Shown here piece by piece: positions 38,371 through 46,922 of a DNA stretch of 64,000 nucleotides. The notes under the pieces were generated by a model, which worked only from the letters and a program-made list of their open reading frames with translations, had not been told where the DNA came from and ran no database searches. The stretch lies in NCBI RefSeq assembly GCF_001667375.1, contig NZ_LZIN01000033.1, forward strand, positions 1 through 64,000, written 5' to 3'. The stretch is from Mycolicibacter sinensis. GTDB taxonomy: Bacteria; Actinomycetota; Actinomycetes; Mycobacteriales; Mycobacteriaceae. Both the position numbers and the translations under genes were made by a program. Numbering within the stretch: the first letter of the stretch is position 1; the number at the start of each line of letters is the position of its first letter.

Positions 38371-38479
38371 ACGTAGTCGACGGCAGCTCGGTAGGGCAAG
38401 TCCACTGGGAAACAACAGTTTTTCGCAATCCGGCTTGCGGCAGCGGTGATGCTGCGGTTAGGGTTCGGTCCAGCGAGAA

Positions 38480-38493
38480 CGGACAAGTGTCCA
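38480..38493. promoter_or_regulatory. TetR operator candidate O2, upstream of aldA
   Basis: CGGACAAGTGTCCA repeats the arms of the site at 38357 with one outer mismatch. It lies 36 bases before the aldA start, a position suited to control of the rightward operon. Confidence 0.66.
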
Positions 38494-38528
38494 ATTTTGG
38501 TCGGGCACCCAAGCTGCGGGAGTGACTG

Positions 38529-39995
38529 ATGGCGCTAATCGACGGTATGAGCCGGCTGCTCATCGACGGCAAGCTGACCCCCGGCGGGGCCGGCGGCTTC
38601 GCCACCGTCAACCCGGCCACCGAAGAGGTGCTCGGCGAGGCGGCCAACGCCGACGCCGTCGACATGGACCTCGCCATCGACGCGGCACGGCGAGCCTTCG
38701 ACGGCACCGACTGGTCGACCAACACCGCGCTGCGGGTGCGCTGCGTGCGCCAGCTGCGCGATGCGCTGCAAGGGCACGTGGAGGAGCTGCGCGAGCTGAC
38801 GATCGCCGAGGTGGGGGCGCCGCGGATGCTCACCGCCGGCGCCCAGCTGGAAGGGCCGGTCACCGACCTCGGGTTCGCCGCGGACACCGCCGAGAACTAC
38901 GAGTGGACGCAGGATCTCGGCCACGCCACCCCACTGGGCATTCCCACCCGGCGGTCGGTGGTGCGCGAGGCGGTCGGCGTCGTCGGCGCCATCACCCCGT
39001 GGAACTTCCCGCACCAGATCAACCTGGCCAAGCTCGGCCCGGCGCTGGCCGCCGGCAACACCATCGTGCTCAAACCCGCACCCGACACCCCGTGGGTTGC
39101 CGCGGTGCTCGGTGAGCTGATCGCCGAGCACACCGACATCCCGCCGGGCGTGGTCAACATCGTCACCTCCACCGACCACGCGCTGGGTGCCATGCTCGCG
39201 AAAGACCCTCGGGTGGACATGGTCTCGTTCACCGGATCGACGGCCACCGGCCGCAGCGTGATGGCCGATGCCGCCGCCACCATCAAGAAGGTCTTCCTGG
39301 AGCTGGGCGGCAAGTCCGCCTTCGTGGTGCTCGACGACGCCGACCTGGCCGCGGCCTGCTCGGTGGCGGGATTCTCGGTCTGCCTGCATGCCGGGCAGGG
39401 CTGCGCGATCACCACCCGACTGGTGGTGCCGCGGGCCCGCTACGACGAGGCGGTCGCTATCGCGGCCGGCACCATGGGCTCGATCAGGCCGGGTGACCCT
39501 ACCAAGCCCGGAACCGTTTGTGGGCCGGTCATCTCGGCGCGCCAGCGTGACCGGGTACAGAGCTACCTGGACCTGGCCCTGGCCGAGGGCGGTGAGTTCG
39601 CCTGCGGTGGCGGGCGCCCGGCCGACCAGCCCGCCGGCTTCTTCATCGAACCCACCGTGATCGCCGGGCTCACCAACGAGGCGCGGGTGGCCCGCGAGGA
39701 GATCTTCGGGCCGGTGCTGACCGTGATCGCGCACGACGGCGACGACGACGCGGTGCGCATCGCCAACGACTCGCCCTACGGGCTGTCGGCAACGGTCTAC
39801 GGCGCGGATGCCGATCGGGCGGCCGGGGTGGCGGCCCGGCTGCGGGCCGGCACCGTCAACGTCAACGGCGGGGTCTGGTATTCGGCGGACGTGCCGTTCG
39901 GTGGGTACAAGCAGTCCGGCAACGGCCGAGAGATGGGTGTCGCCGGGTTCGAGGAGTACCTGGAAACCAAAGCCATTGCGACAGCAGCGAACTGA
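38529..39995 (+). CDS. aldA: NAD+-dependent aldehyde dehydrogenase AldA (Rv0768-like)
   Basis: A 488-residue aldehyde dehydrogenase: TPWNFPHQINLAK (cofactor), FTGSTATGRS, ELGGKSAF (general base Glu) and the nucleophile Cys in LHAGQGCAITTR. NGREMGVAGFEEYLETKAI ends it. Ribosome site GGGAG lies 7 bases before the ATG. It begins a rightward operon of oxidoreductases divergent from the P450 operon, so it probably oxidises an aldehyde formed from P450/alcohol-dehydrogenase action; this is inference from context. Confidence 0.9.
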   Translation: MALIDGMSRLLIDGKLTPGGAGGFATVNPATEEVLGEAANADAVDMDLAIDAARRAFDGTDWSTNTALRVRCVRQLRDALQGHVEELRELTIAEVGAPRMLTAGAQLEGPVTDLGFAADTAENYEWTQDLGHATPLGIPTRRSVVREAVGVVGAITPWNFPHQINLAKLGPALAAGNTIVLKPAPDTPWVAAVLGELIAEHTDIPPGVVNIVTSTDHALGAMLAKDPRVDMVSFTGSTATGRSVMADAAATIKKVFLELGGKSAFVVLDDADLAAACSVAGFSVCLHAGQGCAITTRLVVPRARYDEAVAIAAGTMGSIRPGDPTKPGTVCGPVISARQRDRVQSYLDLALAEGGEFACGGGRPADQPAGFFIEPTVIAGLTNEARVAREEIFGPVLTVIAHDGDDDAVRIANDSPYGLSATVYGADADRAAGVAARLRAGTVNVNGGVWYSADVPFGGYKQSGNGREMGVAGFEEYLETKAIATAAN

Positions 39996-40026
39996 CTTCA
40001 CATCTAGGGATTCAAGGAGAGTACGC

Positions 40027-40779
40027 ATGGGGCAATTCGACGACAAGGTGGCCATCGTCACCGGTTCCGGCGGCGGGATCGGCCAGGCGTACGCCCAGGC
40101 GCTGGCCGCTGAGGGGGCCGCGGTGGTGGTTGCCGACATCAACACCGACGGCGCGCAGAGCGTGGCCAAGCAGATCGTCGCCGACGGCGGCAAAGCGCTC
40201 GCAGTACCGGTCGACGTCTCCGACCCGGAGTCCGCGCAGGCCATGGCCGATGCGGCGGTGGCGGAGTTCGGCGGGATCGACTACCTGGTCAACAACGCCG
40301 CGATCTTCGGCGGCATGAAGCTCGACGGTCTGTTGACCGTGCCGTGGGACTACTACGAAAAGTTCATGCGGGTGAATCTGGACGGCGCGCTGATCTGCAC
40401 GCGCGCGGTTTACGAGCACATGGCCAAGCGCGGTGGCGGTGCCATCGTCAACCAGTCCTCCACCGCGGCATGGGTTTACGCGAACTTCTACGGGCTGGCC
40501 AAGGTGGGCATCAACGGCCTGACCCAGCAGCTCTCCCGCGAATTGGGCTGGCGCAACATCCGGATCAACGCGATCGCGCCCGGACCGATCGACACTGAGG
40601 CCAACCGGGTCACCACCCCGCAGGCCATCGTCAAGCAGATGGTGCAGCAGCTGCCGCTGGCCCGGATGGGCACACCCGAGGACCTGGTTCCGATGTGCCT
40701 GTTCCTGCTGTCGGATTCGGCGTCGTGGATCACCGGGCAGATCTTCAATGTCGACGGCGGACAGATCATCCGATCATGA
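40027..40779 (+). CDS. Short-chain dehydrogenase (Rv0769-like)
   Basis: A 250-residue classical SDR: TGSGGGIGQAYA, NNAA at the NNAG site, Ser in NQSSTAA, YGLAK catalytic pair, ending NVDGGQIIRS. CAAGGAGAG ribosome site upstream. The next gene overlaps it by 4 bases, so it is operonic with the HIBDH-like gene. Confidence 0.88.
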   Translation: MGQFDDKVAIVTGSGGGIGQAYAQALAAEGAAVVVADINTDGAQSVAKQIVADGGKALAVPVDVSDPESAQAMADAAVAEFGGIDYLVNNAAIFGGMKLDGLLTVPWDYYEKFMRVNLDGALICTRAVYEHMAKRGGGAIVNQSSTAAWVYANFYGLAKVGINGLTQQLSRELGWRNIRINAIAPGPIDTEANRVTTPQAIVKQMVQQLPLARMGTPEDLVPMCLFLLSDSASWITGQIFNVDGGQIIRS

Positions 40780-41639
40780 GCGCGACGCAAGCAGCTGCCC
40801 GCCTGGGCTACATCGGGCTGGGCAACATGGGTGCACCGATGGCCAAGCGGATGGTCGAATGGCCGGGTGGCGTAACGGTATTCGATCTGCGGACCGAAGC
40901 GATGACGCCGCTGGTGCAGGCCGGTGCCGGCCCCGCGGACAGCGTCGCCGACGTCGCCGCAGCCGCCGACATCATCAGCGTCACGGTGCTCGACGACGCC
41001 CAGGTCCGCGAGGTGGTCGCCGAGCTGGCGGCCAATGCCAAGCCGGGCACCGTCATCGCGATCCACTCGACCATCGCCGACACCACGGCCGCCGAGCTGG
41101 CCGAGCAGCTCAAGCCGCAGGGCATCCACGTTATCGATGCACCGGTCAGCGGCGGCGCCGGCGCCGCCGAGAAGGGCCAGCTGGCCACCATGGTTGGCGC
41201 CGAACGCGCGATCTACGAACAGATCAAGCCGGCGTTCAAGTGCTGGGCGTCGCTGGTCATCCACGCCGGAGAACCCGGCGCCGGCACCCGAATGAAGCTG
41301 GCGCGCAACATGTTGACGTTCACCGCCTACGCCGCGGCCGGCGAGGCGATGAAACTGGCCGAGGCGGCCGGGCTGGATCTGCAGGCACTGGGCCGGGTGG
41401 TGCGGCACACCGATGCGCTCACCGGCGGGCCCGGGGCGATCATGCTGCTCGACTCGACCGCTCCGCTGGCCGAAGACCACTTCCTGCGCCAGGCGTTCAT
41501 CCACACCCGCGGACTGGGGGAGAAGGACCTGAGTCTGGCGCTGGCGCTCGGCGAATCCACCGGGGTGGAGCTCCCGCTGGCCCGGATCGCGCTGGCCGAG
41601 CTCGCCGCGGGCCTGGGCGTGCCGCACACCACTGATTAG
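40776..41639 (+). CDS. Beta-hydroxyacid dehydrogenase (3-hydroxyisobutyrate dehydrogenase-like, Rv0770-like)
   Basis: A 287-residue NAD-binding 6-phosphogluconate/HIBDH-family enzyme: GYIGLGNMGAPMAKRM (Rossmann), VIDAPVSGGAGAAEKGQLA (substrate loop) and the catalytic lysine segment MKLARNMLTF. It oxidises beta-hydroxyacids to semialdehydes or related reactions. ATGA overlap upstream, 10-base gap to the CMD gene. Confidence 0.88.
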   Translation: MSATQAAARLGYIGLGNMGAPMAKRMVEWPGGVTVFDLRTEAMTPLVQAGAGPADSVADVAAAADIISVTVLDDAQVREVVAELAANAKPGTVIAIHSTIADTTAAELAEQLKPQGIHVIDAPVSGGAGAAEKGQLATMVGAERAIYEQIKPAFKCWASLVIHAGEPGAGTRMKLARNMLTFTAYAAAGEAMKLAEAAGLDLQALGRVVRHTDALTGGPGAIMLLDSTAPLAEDHFLRQAFIHTRGLGEKDLSLALALGESTGVELPLARIALAELAAGLGVPHTTD

Positions 41640-41649
41640 GAGACAGCCG

Positions 41650-42078
41650 ATGGACGAACTGCGCCGCACCGGCCTGGCGAAGATGAACGAGGTCTACGGC
41701 TGGGAGATGCCCAACATCGAGGGTGACCCCTACTTCGACCTGACCGTGGATCACCTGTTCGGCAGCATCTGGACCCGGCCCGGATTATCGATGCGCGACA
41801 AACGGATCATGACGCTGACGGCGGTGACCGCGATCGGCAACCGCGACTTGGCCGAGATCCAGATCAATGCCGCACTGCTCAATGGGGAGCTCACCGAGAC
41901 CGAACTCAAGGAGATGGCGGTCTTTCTGACCCAGTATCTGGGGTTCCCGCTGGGTTCGGCGCTCAACGGCGCGGTCGACGTCGTGGTGGCCAGGCGGCGC
42001 AAGGCCGCCGCGGCCGGCAAGGCCGAAGACAAAAAGGCCAACGTCGAGGACGCGCTGCGGATGAACAGAGAGTCGTGA
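41650..42078 (+). CDS. Carboxymuconolactone decarboxylase-family protein (Rv0771-like)
   Basis: A 142-residue all-helical CMD-fold protein: HLFGSIWTRPGLSMRDKRIMTLTAVTAIGNRDLAEIQINAALLNGELTETELKEM. It contains no cysteines, so it cannot be an AhpD-type peroxidase and belongs to the gamma-CMD branch (decarboxylation or lactone chemistry). The C-terminus is Lys/Ala-rich. The downstream SDR overlaps its stop. Confidence 0.85.
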   Translation: MDELRRTGLAKMNEVYGWEMPNIEGDPYFDLTVDHLFGSIWTRPGLSMRDKRIMTLTAVTAIGNRDLAEIQINAALLNGELTETELKEMAVFLTQYLGFPLGSALNGAVDVVVARRRKAAAAGKAEDKKANVEDALRMNRES

Positions 42079-42944
42079 CCCTGCTCGCCGCCCGCGGAGC
42101 CGTCGTGGTCGGCGGCAGCCTCGGCATCGGACGGGCGGTCGCCGAACAGCTTGCGGCGTGCGGCGCCGGGGTGGTGGTCAACGGCCGCGAGCAGGAGGCG
42201 GTCGACGATGCCGTCGCGGCGATCACCGGCTCGGGCGGGCGGGCCGTCGGGCTGGCCGGAGCCGCCGGTACCGAGGGGACCGCCGCGGCGCTCATGGCGG
42301 CCTGCCGGCAGGAATACGGCAGCGTCGACGTTCTCATCAATTGCGCCGGGGTGGCCGAACCGGCCGGCTCCTCGATTCTGTCGATCACCAGCGCCGAATT
42401 CCATGAACTGCTCGACGCTCACCTCGGCACGGTTTTCCACACCTGTCGGGCCGCCGCCCCGATCATGGCCGAGCAGCGACACGGGGCGATCGTCAACAGC
42501 GGTTCGGTGGCATCCCTGGGGCATTACGGCGGCACCGGCTATCCCGCCGGCAAAGGGGCGGTCAACGCCTTGACGCTGGCGATGGCGGCCGAGCTCGCCG
42601 AGTACGGCGTGCGAGCCAACGTGATCTGTCCCGGCGCGAAGACGCGGCTGTCGACCGGCGCCGACTACGAACAACACATCCGCGACCTGCACGCCAGGGG
42701 CCTGCTCGATGAGTTCACCATGGCCGCCTCGCTGGCCCCGGCGCCGGCCGGCTATGTGGCCCCGCTGTACGCCTACCTGGCCAGCGATCTGGCCAGCAGC
42801 GTGACCGGGGCGGTGTTTGTGGCTTCCGGAGGTTTCGTCGGCCGATTCGATCGGCCGGCCCCCGCGGTGCTGGGCTACCGCGATCACCAGCATTCGGCAC
42901 CGTGGTCGATCGCGGACCTGCACACCATGGTGACGGGCGGCTGA
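42075..42944 (+). CDS. Short-chain dehydrogenase, last gene of the aldA operon
   Basis: A 289-residue SDR with GGSLGIGRAVAEQL, NCAG, Ser in NSGSVAS, the catalytic pair YPAGK and a C-terminal HQHSAPWSIADLHTMV segment resembling those of 3-hydroxyacyl-CoA/MaoC-linked SDRs. GTG start overlaps the CMD stop by 4 bases. In M. tuberculosis purD follows the CMD gene directly, so this looks like an addition. Substrate unknown. Confidence 0.82.
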   Translation: MTLLAARGAVVVGGSLGIGRAVAEQLAACGAGVVVNGREQEAVDDAVAAITGSGGRAVGLAGAAGTEGTAAALMAACRQEYGSVDVLINCAGVAEPAGSSILSITSAEFHELLDAHLGTVFHTCRAAAPIMAEQRHGAIVNSGSVASLGHYGGTGYPAGKGAVNALTLAMAAELAEYGVRANVICPGAKTRLSTGADYEQHIRDLHARGLLDEFTMAASLAPAPAGYVAPLYAYLASDLASSVTGAVFVASGGFVGRFDRPAPAVLGYRDHQHSAPWSIADLHTMVTGG

Positions 42945-42983
42945 TCAGGCGATCGCCCGGTGGACACCGATAGGGTGAGCCCC

Positions 42984-44252
42984 ATGCGCGTCTTGGTGAT
43001 CGGTTCCGGTGCCCGCGAACACGCCCTACTACTGGCATTGCGCAACGATCCCAAGGTGGACCACCTGGTGATCGCCCCCGGCAACGCCGGTACCACGGCG
43101 GTGGCCGAGCAGCGCGACGTCGACATCACCTCGGGTCCGGCGGTCACCGCGCTGGCCCGCGAGGTCGGGGCCGATCTGGTGGTGATCGGGCCGGAAGTGC
43201 CGCTGGTGTTGGGCGTGGCCGACGCGGTACGCGCCGCCGGGATCGCCTGTTTCGGGCCGTCGAAAGACGCCGCCCGCATCGAAGGCTCCAAGGCGTTCGC
43301 CAAGGATGTGATGGCTGCCGCAGGTGTGCGCACCGCCCGCTCGGAGATCGTCGACAGCCCCGCCGACCTGGACGCCGCCCTCAGCCGCTTCGGCCCGGAC
43401 GCCGGGGAGGCGGCCTGGGTGGTCAAGGACGACGGCCTGGCCGCCGGCAAAGGAGTGGTGGTGACCCCCGACCGGGCTGCGGCGCGCGCCCACGCCGCGG
43501 GATTGCTCGAAGCTGGGCACCCGGTGCTGTTGGAATCGTTTCTCGACGGGCCCGAACTCTCGCTGTTCTGCATCGTCGACGGCGACACGGTGGTGCCGTT
43601 GCTGCCTGCCCAGGACTTCAAACGCGTCGGCGACGGCGATACCGGTCCCAACACCGGTGGTATGGGTGCCTACGCCCCGTTGCCGTGGCTGTCCCGGGAG
43701 GCCGCGGCGGGCATCGTCACCGACGTCGTCGCACCGGTCGCGGCCGAACTGGTGCGCCGGGGCAGCCGGTTCGCCGGGCTGCTGTATGCCGGTCTGGCGA
43801 TGACGTCGAGCGGGCCGGCGGTGGTCGAATTCAACTGCCGCTTCGGGGATCCCGAGACCCAGGCGGTACTTGCCCTGCTGGAGTCACCGCTCGGACAACT
43901 GCTGCACGCCGCGGCCACCGGCGGACTCGATAAGTTCGGTGCGCTGCGCTGGCGAGACGGCGCGGCGGTGACGGTCGTGCTGGCCGCCGAGAACTATCCG
44001 GGCCGGCCCCGGGTCGGTGACGTGATCGTAGGCGCCGAGGGCGACCAGGTGCTGCACGCCGGCACCACCCACCGCGACGACGGAGCGGTGGTGTCCTGCG
44101 GCGGCCGGGTGCTCTCGGTGGTGGGCACCGGTGACGATCTGACCGCCGCCCGCGCAGCCGCCTACCGGACGATCGGCTCGATTCGCTTGCCGGGCAGCCA
44201 CTTCCGCACCGATATCGGCTTGGCTGCCGCCGAGAACAAGATTCGGATCTAA
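42984..44252 (+). CDS. purD: Phosphoribosylamine-glycine ligase
   Basis: A 422-residue ATP-grasp enzyme for step 2 of purine synthesis (GAR formation). [15 protein letters not shown] start, [33 protein letters not shown], the [22 protein letters not shown] segment and [11 protein letters not shown] are family hallmarks. It stands after the oxidoreductase operon with a 39-base gap and may be co-transcribed. Confidence 0.96.
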   Translation: MRVLVIGSGAREHALLLALRNDPKVDHLVIAPGNAGTTAVAEQRDVDITSGPAVTALAREVGADLVVIGPEVPLVLGVADAVRAAGIACFGPSKDAARIEGSKAFAKDVMAAAGVRTARSEIVDSPADLDAALSRFGPDAGEAAWVVKDDGLAAGKGVVVTPDRAAARAHAAGLLEAGHPVLLESFLDGPELSLFCIVDGDTVVPLLPAQDFKRVGDGDTGPNTGGMGAYAPLPWLSREAAAGIVTDVVAPVAAELVRRGSRFAGLLYAGLAMTSSGPAVVEFNCRFGDPETQAVLALLESPLGQLLHAAATGGLDKFGALRWRDGAAVTVVLAAENYPGRPRVGDVIVGAEGDQVLHAGTTHRDDGAVVSCGGRVLSVVGTGDDLTAARAAAYRTIGSIRLPGSHFRTDIGLAAAENKIRI

Positions 44253-44291
44253 CCGGCGAACTCGGCAACCCCGACGGTAGGATTGCTCACT

Positions 44292-44885
44292 ATGTCTGAG
44301 GAAAGTCAGCCGGACTCCGCGGAGTCGGCCACCGAGGAAAGCCCGACCGACCACCCCGAACCTGTGAAAAGGCCGTCGCGCAAGCCGGAAAGGCCGTCAG
44401 GCAAGGCGCCGGCGAGTCCGGGCTGGCGGCCCGTGGTCGCGGCGGCAGCGGTGGCGCTGGTCGCCGGAGCCCTGGGCGGTGCGGGTGTGGCCGCCTGGTG
44501 GCACCCCGGATCCGGATCGGCCAAGTCCTCCGGCCAGAAGGCCGCCGACGCGACCAAGGACGTGTGTGCCGCAGCGGTGCTTGCGCGTCAGGCGGTGGCC
44601 AACAACATGCACTTGAAGAATCCCGATCCCCAGAACCCGGTTGCCCAGCTTGCGGTGGCCGCCAACGCGAGGCTGTCACTGACTGCGAGTGCCGCCTACC
44701 TGCGGGGCCGGCTCGAAGCGAACCCGGGTACGCCGCACGACGTGGTGACCGCCGCCCGCGCGATGGCCGGTGAGCTCGAGCACCTGAATCTCAGTTACCT
44801 TGTCGGGCAACCGAACTCAGATCGCGAGCAGCTGGGACGCGACCTCGACGCGCGGATTGCCGAACTGGGCAAGCTCTGCCAGTAA
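44292..44885 (+). CDS. Single-pass membrane protein of unknown function
   Basis: A 197-residue protein: a 45-residue acidic/basic, Pro/Ser-rich cytoplasmic tail, one transmembrane helix (WRPVVAAAAVALVAGALGGAGVAAWW), and an extracytoplasmic helical domain with two cysteines (DVCAAA near 90 and the last-but-one residue). This layout resembles the Mce-associated single-pass proteins but without their domain. Start at ATG 44292 rather than a TTG three codons earlier. Its TAA stop lies inside the hairpin that follows. Confidence 0.78.
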   Translation: MSEESQPDSAESATEESPTDHPEPVKRPSRKPERPSGKAPASPGWRPVVAAAAVALVAGALGGAGVAAWWHPGSGSAKSSGQKAADATKDVCAAAVLARQAVANNMHLKNPDPQNPVAQLAVAANARLSLTASAAYLRGRLEANPGTPHDVVTAARAMAGELEHLNLSYLVGQPNSDREQLGRDLDARIAELGKLCQ

Positions 44886-44915
44886 TCCCAGCGCCCTTCC
44901 GGGCGCTGGGATTAC
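44882..44915. terminator. Perfect 15-bp hairpin, bidirectional terminator
   Basis: GTAATCCCAGCGCCC, a TTCC loop and the exact reverse complement form a perfect 15-bp stem between the convergent membrane-protein gene and the secreted repeat-protein operon. It includes the TAA stop of the first gene. No T-run follows on either strand; mycobacterial terminators often lack one. Confidence 0.8.
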
Positions 44916-44922
44916 CGTCCGG

Positions 44923-46884
44923 TCAGAACCAGCTGCTCGGGTCGAAGAGGTCGAAACCGGCCGTGGCAGCGGCCATGTCGAGGCCCGACACCGCATCGCC
45001 CGCGTCAAGCGGTGCGACGGCATCGAACATGCTGAACATGCCCGACAGGTCGATGTTGCCGAACGGCGTGATCAGCGTGTCAATGATGCTTGATGCGCCG
45101 GTGCCGTCGGCGTTCGGGATGGCCTCGTAGACGTTGGTGAAGCCCCAGAGGTCGGTGACGCTGTAGACCGTGCCCAGCGTCGGCAGGTCCGCAAGCTGGG
45201 CGTCGGTGAGACCGGAGGCCGCGTCGACCGAGGTGACGGTGAACTGGGTGGTCTCGATCCCGAGAATGTTCGACATGTTCTCGCCGAAACTGACCGTGCC
45301 CAGGGCGGCACCGCTGTCGTCGTACACCGAGATGCCGTCCTGGGTGGGCAGGAAGGCCCCGAGCGCGTTGACGCCGGAAATCTGCAGCAGCGGTGCGATA
45401 CCGAACAGCGGATAGCTGGCGTCGGTGCTGAACCCGTCGGCGCCCGGGTCGAAGGTGGTACCGCCGATGGTGAACGCGTTGTCGCTGAGGGCGGCGCTGT
45501 CAGACGTCGCGGCGAGCGCACCCAACGGCGCAGCCGGGTCCAGCGGTGCGGTCGCGTCAAAGGTCGTCGGTAGGTTGAGGTTGCCGAACGGGGTGACCAG
45601 GGTGTTGGTGATGGTGGCCGATCCGCCGCCGGTTCCCGGGGTGGCTTCGTAGACATTGGCAAAGCCACCACCGAAATCGGTGACGCTGTAGACCGTCCCG
45701 AGGGCGGGCAGGCCGGCAAGGCTGATGCCGTTGAGCACGCTGGCGATCTCATCGGTGGTGATGCCGCTGCCGGTCACGTTGACGTCGCTGGGGAGCAGAG
45801 AGACGAGAACGTCACCGCTGGTGATCTCGCCGGTGCCGTAGCGGAGGACGTCGCTGTTGGCGGCCAAGGCATTCGCCAGGTCTTCTGCGGTGAAATCGGC
45901 GCTGCTGAAGTCGAGGTCGGCGGCCAGGGCGCTTTCGAGCGTGGAGGTGGCCGGGTCGATGGCGCCGACGGTGAACTGGGTGCTGTCGATCCCGAGCACG
46001 TCGGAGTACCAGAGGAAGGTGTGGACCGTGCCGGCGTCGGTACCGTCGGCGTACACCGTGAATTCCTGCTCCGCCTGGGTACCTTCCAGGCCGCTACCGG
46101 AGATATTGAGGGCGCTGGCCTGCAGACTCAGCAGCGGCGCGAAGCTGGACAAGGACAACGGCATAGGGATGTCGATGCCGTCGCTGCCCGGGTCGAAGGT
46201 GGTGTCCCCGATGGTGAACGCGTTGTCGCTGAGCCCGCTGATGCCAGATGCGTTCCCCAGGGCTTCCAGAGGGGCACCCGGGTCTAGCGGTGCGATGGCG
46301 TCATAGGGGGTCGGTAGGTCGAAGTTGCCGAACGGGGTGACGAACGTGTTGGTGATGCTGGACGCGGCCGTTCCGTCGGCGTTGGGCACGGCAACGTAGA
46401 CGTTCGCGAAGCCGCCGCCGAGGTTGGTGATGCTGTACACCGTGCCGTCGACGGGCAGCTCGGCGGCTTGAGCGGCGGTCAGGCCGTCGGCCGCAGTGCT
46501 GCTGGTGACGGTGAACTGCGCGGTGACGATGCCCAGGAGATTCTGAACGTTGGTCGAGGTCAGCAGTGTGCCGAGCGTTTCGCCGCTGCTGTCCTCGATG
46601 GTGAACTGCTGCGAGCCGAGGCTGAAGAGACCCAGCAGGTTGTCGCTGCCGAGCGAGAGCAGCGGGGCATTGGCGAACATCGGGGTGAGAGCTTCATAGC
46701 CGTCGGTCTGCGTGCCGGTCAGCGCGTCGATCGCCACCGGGTCGGTGAAGCTGATATCGCCGATGGTGAACCCGGCGTTGGATCCGCTGTCGGCGACCGC
46801 GACCGCCGCATGCAGAAACGCTGCGGTCAGCAGCCCGCCACCGGCTGTGGCGGCAACGGCGGCCGCTTTAACACGTCGATTCAT
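44923..46884 (-). CDS. Secreted three-repeat surface protein A (novel paralogous pair)
   Basis: A 653-residue protein with a signal peptide (KAAAVAATAGGGLLTAAFLHAAVAVA) and then three homologous domains, residues 38-221, 222-468 and 469-636, ended by FDLFDPSSWF. Each domain has FTIGxTxFDP near its start, APLL(S/Q)L, QFTVxxxD, a loop GTVYSVTxLGGGFxNVYxATP and NTLVTPFGNxDL, then APLDPGxPL. Domain 2 carries an insertion of about 70 residues (320-390). It contains no cysteine after the signal and is strongly acidic. I recognise no named domain. ATG 46884 is preferred to GTG 46890 since AAAGG is better spaced. It begins about 40 bases after gene B, with a near-identical signal peptide, so the two are duplicates and likely one operon. 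Confidence 0.82.
   Translation of the reverse strand: MNRRVKAAAVAATAGGGLLTAAFLHAAVAVADSGSNAGFTIGDISFTDPVAIDALTGTQTDGYEALTPMFANAPLLSLGSDNLLGLFSLGSQQFTIEDSSGETLGTLLTSTNVQNLLGIVTAQFTVTSSTAADGLTAAQAAELPVDGTVYSITNLGGGFANVYVAVPNADGTAASSITNTFVTPFGNFDLPTPYDAIAPLDPGAPLEALGNASGISGLSDNAFTIGDTTFDPGSDGIDIPMPLSLSSFAPLLSLQASALNISGSGLEGTQAEQEFTVYADGTDAGTVHTFLWYSDVLGIDSTQFTVGAIDPATSTLESALAADLDFSSADFTAEDLANALAANSDVLRYGTGEITSGDVLVSLLPSDVNVTGSGITTDEIASVLNGISLAGLPALGTVYSVTDFGGGFANVYEATPGTGGGSATITNTLVTPFGNLNLPTTFDATAPLDPAAPLGALAATSDSAALSDNAFTIGGTTFDPGADGFSTDASYPLFGIAPLLQISGVNALGAFLPTQDGISVYDDSGAALGTVSFGENMSNILGIETTQFTVTSVDAASGLTDAQLADLPTLGTVYSVTDLWGFTNVYEAIPNADGTGASSIIDTLITPFGNIDLSGMFSMFDAVAPLDAGDAVSGLDMAAATAGFDLFDPSSWF
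44977..46773 (-). repeat. Three protein-domain repeats in secreted protein A
   Basis: Encoded units run approximately at 46222-46773, 45481-46221 and 44977-45480. They share FTIG-FDP, TVYSVT-GGF-NVY and TLVTPFGN blocks; the middle unit is lengthened by an internal insertion. Confidence 0.75.
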
Positions 46885-46922
46885 CGACACATACCTTTCG
46901 CTCTGTTAACGGGGGACGGACG

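Noticed and set aside
38408-38430. AACAACAGTTTTT as a further KstR box upstream of tetR
   Set aside because: Spacing does not fit AACnnGTT; the TGGACA-type palindromes explain the region better.
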